From positions 1 to 64,000 of the forward strand of contig NZ_BAAAEN010000020.1 of assembly GCF_039523035.1 (NCBI RefSeq): DNA of 64,000 nt, read 5' to 3'. Position 1 is the first letter of the stretch; each line of letters starts with the position of its first letter. Position numbers and translations under genes: made by a program. Source of the stretch: Pigmentiphaga daeguensis (GTDB lineage: Bacteria; Pseudomonadota; Gammaproteobacteria; Burkholderiales; Burkholderiaceae_B). This document shows, in pieces, positions 59,259 through 64,000 of this stretch. The notes under the pieces were generated by a model. The model did no database searches. It was not told the DNA's origin and was given only the letters and a program-made list of their open reading frames with translations.

Positions 59259-60488
59259 GTGTCCACCACTTCCAACTTCGCTCCCGCTCCGCCGCCCGTT
59301 TCGTCCCGCCGTTGGGAACTGGACGCGCTGCGCGGATTGATGCTGGTCCTGATGACTTCCACGCATCTGCCTACCTGGTTCGCGATACCCGCGGGCCAGC
59401 CTTTCGGCTTTGTCTCGGCCGCGGAAGGCTTCGTCTTCCTGTCTGCGTACATGGCCGGGCTGGTGTACACCCAGCGCGCCGTGCGCGACGGCATTCCCGC
59501 GATGCGCCGCGCGTTCCTGCGGCGCGCATTGGTTATCTACGCGTGCCAGGCGGCGTGCCTGCTCTTCCTGTTCACGGTCATTGCCGCGCTGGGCATGAAA
59601 TTCCACCAGCCGGCCGCGAACAACCTCATGTCGTTCTATCTGCATGCGCCGCTGACCGGCCTATGGACCGGACTGTTGATGATCTACAACCCGCCGCTGC
59701 TGGATATCCTGCCGGTCTACATCGTCTTCATGCTGGCGAGCCCGTGGATCCTGAGCCATGTCCTGCAAGGGGGATGGAAAACCGTGATGGCGGCCAGCAT
59801 CGCGCTGTGGGGCGCCGCCCAGTTCGGCCTGTCGCGCGTGCTGTACGACGCGCTGGTGGCGGCGACCGGCCTGCCGGTGCCGTTCCGCGAGACCGGCTCC
59901 TTCGAGACCTTCGCCTGGCAACTGCTGTGGGTGCTGGGCCTGTGCCTGGGGGCCTACCATGCGCGGGTGCCGTCCGAGCGCCGCATCGTCTTCCCGTCAT
60001 GGCTGGTCAAGGCAGCGGTGGGTATCGCGATACTGTTCTTCGTCTGGCGCCACATGACCGGGCTGGAACCTTTTCCCCAGAACGATCCGCTCAACCTGTG
60101 GTTCGACAAGTGGCACGTCGGGCCGCTGCGGCTGCTCGACTTCCTGGCGCTGGTCGTGGTGCTGCTGCACTACGGCGGCTGGCTGACCCGTCATCTGCCC
60201 CGCCTGCGGCTGCTGGAAACGCTGGGCGCCGCGTCGCTGCCGGTCTTCTGCGCCCATCTGGTCATCGTCCTGGTGGCGCTGGCCGTGGTGGGCGAAAGCC
60301 ATCCGGGCAGGCCGCCGTGGTTCGATCCGCTGATGTTCGCGCTCAGCATCGCCGCCATGTACGCCGTGGCCCGGCTGGTGCGCATGTTCGGCTCGGGGCC
60401 GAGGTCCGGGCAGGGCCGGCGGGCGGCGCCGGCGGCGCGTACGGGCGGCTCAGGGACGACGCTGAGCGTGGAGGCGGGGCAGGGCTAG
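59259..60488 (+). CDS. OpgC-domain membrane acyltransferase
   Basis: An inner-membrane protein of about 409 aa with around ten helices. After a Ser/Pro-rich lead comes RRWELDALRGLMLVLMTSTHLP (core LDALRGLMLV), the OpgC-family start, then FGFVSAAEGFVFLSAYMAGLVY. In Alpha- and Gammaproteobacteria OpgC adds succinyl groups to periplasmic glucans. No opgGH is near. The start is uncertain: GTG at 59259 and TTG at 59202 are possible and neither has a clear ribosome site. The C-terminus is a disordered Gly/Arg/Ala tail. Confidence 0.85.
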   Translation: MSTTSNFAPAPPPVSSRRWELDALRGLMLVLMTSTHLPTWFAIPAGQPFGFVSAAEGFVFLSAYMAGLVYTQRAVRDGIPAMRRAFLRRALVIYACQAACLLFLFTVIAALGMKFHQPAANNLMSFYLHAPLTGLWTGLLMIYNPPLLDILPVYIVFMLASPWILSHVLQGGWKTVMAASIALWGAAQFGLSRVLYDALVAATGLPVPFRETGSFETFAWQLLWVLGLCLGAYHARVPSERRIVFPSWLVKAAVGIAILFFVWRHMTGLEPFPQNDPLNLWFDKWHVGPLRLLDFLALVVVLLHYGGWLTRHLPRLRLLETLGAASLPVFCAHLVIVLVALAVVGESHPGRPPWFDPLMFALSIAAMYAVARLVRMFGSGPRSGQGRRAAPAARTGGSGTTLSVEAGQG

Positions 60489-60496
60489 GGACGCGC

Positions 60497-61174
60497 CTAG
60501 CGCACGTGGCTCGCGATGACCGACGTCCAGAGCGCGTAGCCGGCGTCGTTCAGATGCAAGGCGTCGTCGCGGAACAGCTCGGCCCTGGGCATGCCCTCGG
60601 ACGTCAGCATGGGGGTGAAGACATCGATGTAGTCGGCGTTGGGCACGCTTTGCGTGTAGGCCTTGATGAGCGCGTTGGTGGCGCGTGCCTGCGGAATCAG
60701 CGAGTAGCGCGCCGGGCTCGGCTTGATCGAGATGTAGGCGATCCGGGTATCGGGCAGGGCATGGCGCACGCCTTCGACGAAGACCTTGAAGCTGTCCAGG
60801 ATCTGGCCGGGCGACCGGCCCTCGGCCAGGTCGTTGTCGCCGGCGTAGACGAGGACGATGCGGGGCTGGTAGGGAACGACCAGCCGCGTCAGGTGGCGGG
60901 CGCAGTCGATCATGCGCGAACCGCCGAAGCCGCGCTTGAGGACGGGGAGATCCTTGAACCGGGTTTCCAGATCGTTCCACAGGCGTATGGACGAACTGCC
61001 TATGAACAGGATGCCGCCGGGAGCCGGCGCATGCAGGCGGTCGGCCTGATCGAACGCGGCGAAGCTGGCCGCCCACTGCGTATCGGGCACGGCCGGCGCG
61101 CTGTCCGCCGGATCGGCCGCGCAGGCGCTGCCCGCCGCGAGCAACAGGGCGAAAACGGCAAGGCGAGACCTCAT
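60497..61174 (-). CDS. Secreted SGNH/GDSL-family hydrolase
   Basis: An exported esterase-like protein of 225 aa. The signal peptide ends near SACAADP. SGNH blocks are visible: ILFIGSSSIRLW with the nucleophile Ser (block I, variant of GDS), a Gly in KRGFGGSR, YAGDNDLAEG with the block III Asn, and FRDDALHLNDAGY with the catalytic Asp and His. Relatives act as acyl-esterases or thioesterases; the substrate is unknown. The ATG at 61174 opens the signal peptide; an earlier in-frame start at 61207 adds a Pro/Arg stretch. It is convergent with the OpgC-type gene, eight bases apart. Confidence 0.88.
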   Translation of the reverse strand: MRSRLAVFALLLAAGSACAADPADSAPAVPDTQWAASFAAFDQADRLHAPAPGGILFIGSSSIRLWNDLETRFKDLPVLKRGFGGSRMIDCARHLTRLVVPYQPRIVLVYAGDNDLAEGRSPGQILDSFKVFVEGVRHALPDTRIAYISIKPSPARYSLIPQARATNALIKAYTQSVPNADYIDVFTPMLTSEGMPRAELFRDDALHLNDAGYALWTSVIASHVR

Positions 61175-61374
61175 GGGGCGTGCGGGAACAACGCGGCGAC
61201 GAAACATCCATCATACCGGCAGCCGCGCGCCTGCGGCCTCGAATTTGTTGCCGATGTGGTGCCAGTCGCCACAAGAATGGCACGAATGTAAACTTTTGAT
61301 AGCGCGGCGGACCTCTTCGTAAATCCTGCACTCCAATGGTCTAGGATCGAAAGACGGACTCTCGGAGGCCAGCC

Positions 61375-61680
61375 ATGAACCAAGTCGTCGAACACGCCGC
61401 CGTTCAATATTTCCTGAAGTCCCGGGTGCACGATCTGCCGGAGGGACAGTTCCGGGGTTATGTCGAGGTGAAGGCCCGCTCCGGCAAGGACATGCTCGAC
61501 AGCCGGCTCAAATACTGCCCGTTGATACGCGGTACCTGGAACGAGGCCATCGAGGACGCCGAGCGCCTGGCCGAGAGCATGCGCGCCTCGGAGTACCACG
61601 ACGGGGAGTGCTTCGTCTTTTCCACCCGCGGCGCCAGCAGCTTCGACGCGCTGATGAACATGTTCGCCAGCGCGCGCTGA
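61375..61680 (+). CDS. Small soluble protein of unknown function
   Basis: A 101-aa protein with no signal peptide or membrane segment. It is rich in charged residues, with predicted helices around DLPEGQFRGYVEVKARSGKD (core YVEVKARSGKDML) and EAIEDAERLAESMRAS. I do not recognise the family. The ATG has a GGAGG site eight bases upstream, and codon use matches that of neighbours, so it is likely real. It is convergent with the SDR gene, six bases apart. Confidence 0.7.
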   Translation: MNQVVEHAAVQYFLKSRVHDLPEGQFRGYVEVKARSGKDMLDSRLKYCPLIRGTWNEAIEDAERLAESMRASEYHDGECFVFSTRGASSFDALMNMFASAR

Positions 61681-61686
61681 TACGGT

Positions 61687-62553
61687 CTAGCCGTTGATGA
61701 TTTCCCCACCGTTGGGGTGCAGCACCTGGCCAGTCATGTAGCTGGCGTCGTCCGACGCGAGGAATACGTAGCAGGGAGCCACTTCCTCCGGCTGGCCGGG
61801 CCGCTTCATGGGAACCTTGGACCCGAAGGTCGAGACCTCCTCGGCACTGAACGAGGCGGGGATCAGCGGGGTCCAGATCGGCCCGGGCGCCACCGCGTTG
61901 ACGCGGATGCCACGCTCGACCACGGCCGACGACAGTGAACGGGTGAAGGCGACGATCGCTCCCTTGGTGGCGGCGTAGTCGATCAGATGCGAACTGCCGC
62001 GATAGGCGGTGACGGACGTGGTGTTGATGATGGCACCGCCGGACATCATGTGCGCGAGGGCTTCCCGGGTCAGGTTGAACATGCCGAAGAAATTCGTGCG
62101 GAAGGTCCGTTCCAGCTGGGCGCTGTCGATGTCTTCCAAGGCCCTGCGCGGATGTTGTTCGCCGGCATTGTTCACGAGGACGTCGATGCGGCCGAGCTCT
62201 TCCATTGCGCGCCGCACGACTTCCCGGCAGTGCGATTCGCTGCCGATGTCCCCCGCCATTCCCACGCAACGGCGTCCGGCCTGGGTCACCAGCCGGCGGG
62301 TTTCCTCGGCGTCGGCGGTCTCGTCCAGGTAGGTGAAGAGGATGTCCGCGCCTTCCTTGGCGAAGGCCACCGCCACGGCGCGCCCGATGCCGCTGTCGCC
62401 GCCGGTGACGATGGCGCAGCGGCCCTCCAGCTTGCCCGAGGCCCGGTAGTCCGGCCGTGTCGTCCTGGGCTCCGGATGCATGTCTTCCTGCATGCCGGGT
62501 TGCCGGGGTTGCTGCTGAGGGGGCAGGGTCTGCGGATTGGATTTGCCTGGCAT
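61687..62553 (-). CDS. SDR-family oxidoreductase (YghA/YhdF-like, stress type)
   Basis: A 288-aa short-chain dehydrogenase with an N-terminal Pro/Gln-rich extension of about 42 residues (MPGKSNPQTLPPQQQ) typical of the YghA/general-stress SDR group. Cofactor motif TGGDSGIGRAV, NNAGEQHP, catalytic Ser in NTTSVTAY, and Tyr/Lys in DYAATKGA are intact, and the C-terminus ends TGQVLHPNGGEIING. GGGAGA precedes the ATG at 62553; the longer open frame is antisense-like noise over the ParA gene. Substrate unknown; likely an aldehyde or sugar. Confidence 0.92.
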   Translation of the reverse strand: MPGKSNPQTLPPQQQPRQPGMQEDMHPEPRTTRPDYRASGKLEGRCAIVTGGDSGIGRAVAVAFAKEGADILFTYLDETADAEETRRLVTQAGRRCVGMAGDIGSESHCREVVRRAMEELGRIDVLVNNAGEQHPRRALEDIDSAQLERTFRTNFFGMFNLTREALAHMMSGGAIINTTSVTAYRGSSHLIDYAATKGAIVAFTRSLSSAVVERGIRVNAVAPGPIWTPLIPASFSAEEVSTFGSKVPMKRPGQPEEVAPCYVFLASDDASYMTGQVLHPNGGEIING

Positions 62554-62614
62554 CGTCGTTCTCCCATGAAAAAGAAACGGGCCGACGAGTCCAGCAACTT
62601 GCGTGCCGCGGCTT

Positions 62615-63253
62615 CTACCGCGGCGCGGCGAAGGCCTCCGGACTTTCGTACTGAATGTCCAGCAGTTCGAACACCTGCATGGCCAGCTCCACGCAGGCAT
62701 TGGTGAGCTGCCAGGGAAGCGTGGCCGGGATGCGGTCCTGCAGCAACAGCTTGGTTGCCGCGAGGTGGGGGATAGGGTCCAGCAGCCGATGGCCGAAGGC
62801 GCCCAGCAGCTCGTCGGTAGCGGCCTGCGCCATGCGATGGGCCGCCGGGTCCGCCGGCCATTGCGAGGGCAGCCCCCAGGCGCGCGGCATCCACTCCAGG
62901 TCGCGCAGCACGGTGCGCATGTCTTCGTGAGAGTCGCGGAAGGGCAGCAGGACCAGATCGGCCAGGTTCGCGAGATGGCTGTCGGTGTCCGAACGGTTGC
63001 CGCCACCGTCGATGACGCCGAACCAGTCGCCCACGTCGTTCAGCGTGGCGACGACCTTGGCCAGGTTGCCGGCGTCGCGCGCGTCGAAAGGCAGGTAGAG
63101 CCGGTTTTCCTTGGACAGGCGTTCACGCTCGAGATCGGTCAGCACGCACACCACGCGCTTGCCCAGCAGCGCCATGCCGTGCGAGATCATGTGCGACAGC
63201 GTGGTCTTGCCGGTACCTCCCTTGTTTCCCAGCACGCATACGATCTGGGCCAT
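62615..63253 (-). CDS. ParA/MinD-family ATPase
   Basis: A 212-aa deviant-Walker ATPase. The motif is KGGTGKTT at 11-18 with both signature lysines, followed by a second site VCVLTDLERERLS where the usual D of the switch is kept, and FGVIDGGGNRSDTD in place of the common DxxG/DTPP. No ParB or parS was seen near. Similar orphan ParA-like proteins position protein clusters or handle chromosomally encoded tasks; the function here is unknown. The ATG at 63253 has GGGAGG upstream. It is 61 bases upstream of the SDR gene on the same strand. Confidence 0.82.
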   Translation of the reverse strand: MAQIVCVLGNKGGTGKTTLSHMISHGMALLGKRVVCVLTDLERERLSKENRLYLPFDARDAGNLAKVVATLNDVGDWFGVIDGGGNRSDTDSHLANLADLVLLPFRDSHEDMRTVLRDLEWMPRAWGLPSQWPADPAAHRMAQAATDELLGAFGHRLLDPIPHLAATKLLLQDRIPATLPWQLTNACVELAMQVFELLDIQYESPEAFAAPR

Positions 63254-63370
63254 GACCTCCCCTGGGCGGGCACGGACGCGGGCCGTACCTGTCCAGCAGT
63301 ATGGACGGGGCACGGCCGCGCCGAAAGCGCGAATAACGGGGGATAGCGGCGGTTGTTCGGCGCCGGATGC

Positions 63371-64000
63371 TCAGGCGGCGCGGCGTTCGGCCGCGTTGGC
63401 CACGACCTGCCAGGCGGCGTCGATCAGGGCGGGATCATTGGCGGCCAGCAGGCGGTTGTCGGAAAGCATCTGGCGCCAGCGGCGGGCCCCGCCCTGCGTG
63501 TTGAACAGGCCCAGCATGTGGCGGACCACCGAGCGCAGCGGCACTCCGCCGGCCACCTGCCGGCCGGCGTAGTCCATCATCGCCCGCACCACGGCTTCGT
63601 CGCCGGGAATGGGGGTTTCCGGCCACAGCCGGCGGGACAGCTCGGACAGCACGCGAGGCCGGTGATAGGCCTCGCGCCCGAGCATGACGCCGTCCAGCTC
63701 GCCGCCGCCTTGGCCGACGTGCGCCAGCGTGTCGCCGGGGTCCGTCAGGCCGCCGTTGAGCACGATCAGGGTCCGCGGGAAGTCGCGCTTGAGCTGGCGC
63801 GCCACGTCGTAGCGCAGCGGCGGAATTTCGCGGTTTTCCTTGGGCGACAGGCCCTTGAGCACGGCGTTGCGGGCGTGGACGATGAAGACCTCGCAGCCCG
63901 CCTCGTGCACGGTGCCGACGAAGTCGCGCACGAAGCCGTAGGACTCGTCGTAGTCCAGGCCGATGCGGTGCTTGACCGTGACCGGGATATCGACCGCGTC
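63371..64000 (-). CDS. dusA: tRNA-dihydrouridine(20/20a) synthase DusA, 3' part
   Basis: The C-terminal 209 residues of a flavin-dependent dihydrouridine synthase; the start lies right of the window, so the catalytic Cys is not seen. The visible part has IPVTVKHRIGLDYDESYGFV (core VKHRIGLD), FIVHARNAVLKGLSPKENREIPPL (core HARNAVLKGLSPKENR), NGGLTDP and LDGVMLGREAYHRP, all specific to DusA. The C-terminal helical domain ends with RRAA. There is no sign of damage in the visible part. Confidence 0.93.
   Translation of the reverse strand, partial: DAVDIPVTVKHRIGLDYDESYGFVRDFVGTVHEAGCEVFIVHARNAVLKGLSPKENREIPPLRYDVARQLKRDFPRTLIVLNGGLTDPGDTLAHVGQGGGELDGVMLGREAYHRPRVLSELSRRLWPETPIPGDEAVVRAMMDYAGRQVAGGVPLRSVVRHMLGLFNTQGGARRWRQMLSDNRLLAANDPALIDAAWQVVANAAERRAA

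Noticed and set aside
1..64000. Prophage, insertion sequence, integron or CRISPR array
   Set aside because: No transposase, integrase, phage structural gene or regularly spaced repeat was found; base composition and codon use are even except for short promoter regions.

Overview
The window is GC-rich chromosomal DNA of a betaproteobacterium, most likely family Alcaligenaceae (Bordetella/Achromobacter type). Three things point there: three Bug-family tripartite-tricarboxylate substrate-binding proteins each beside catabolic or regulator genes, the order scpB-rluB-rimP-nusA-infB-rbfA-truB-typA, and the siaABCD arrangement. No prophage, insertion sequence, CRISPR array or plasmid function was seen. 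Coding density is about 90 percent. The family assignment is inference from gene content.

Layout. 0.3-6.2 kb: DMT exporter, Bug protein, PBP7-type D,D-endopeptidase, a divergent LysR/SDR pair and an IclR regulator. 6.4-9.7 kb (minus): NUDIX-aat-bpt-pyrD, which places both N-degron aminoacyl-tRNA-protein transferases side by side. 9.7-16.2 kb: a LysR regulator divergent from an aromatic ring-cleavage operon (flavin monooxygenase, Bug protein, extradiol dioxygenase, FAH hydrolase, BKACE). 16.2-16.8 kb: two identical initiator tRNA genes, tail to tail in a near-perfect inverted duplication. 16.8-22.7 kb (minus): a FUSC-family exporter, then siaABCD, a phosphatase/kinase/phosphoprotein/diguanylate cyclase switch. 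22.9-24.2 kb: a DUF1488 protein and a second DMT exporter.

24.2-36 kb is the core information-processing block: scpB-rluB, then rimP-nusA-infB-rbfA-truB-typA behind a strong promoter and a roughly 400-nt leader that contains an intrinsic terminator. 36-42 kb: chemoreceptor, GNAT, gabD, a DUF2242 lipoprotein and puuD urate hydroxylase. 42-52.6 kb: a GntR regulator followed by a catabolic region (FAH hydrolase, NMT1-type ABC transporter, two VOC proteins, DapA-like lyase, LigI-like lactonase, LigK-like aldolase, Bug protein, LysR). Within it three consecutive genes (ABC binding protein, VOC enzyme, ABC permease) each carry an inactivating mutation, so the uptake system looks recently decayed. 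52.7-64 kb: zwf, the ybhP-clsB-ybhN phospholipid operon, MarR, a porin, an OpgC-type acyltransferase, an SGNH hydrolase, a small unknown protein, an SDR, a ParA-like ATPase and the 3' part of dusA.

The points most worth a second look are the decayed ABC/VOC operon and its putative GntR operators, the attenuator-like rimP leader, the duplicated initiator tRNAs, the unassigned meta-cleavage/BKACE operon, siaABCD outside Pseudomonas, and a candidate internal start in infB. All family assignments come from reading motifs; no database search was run.
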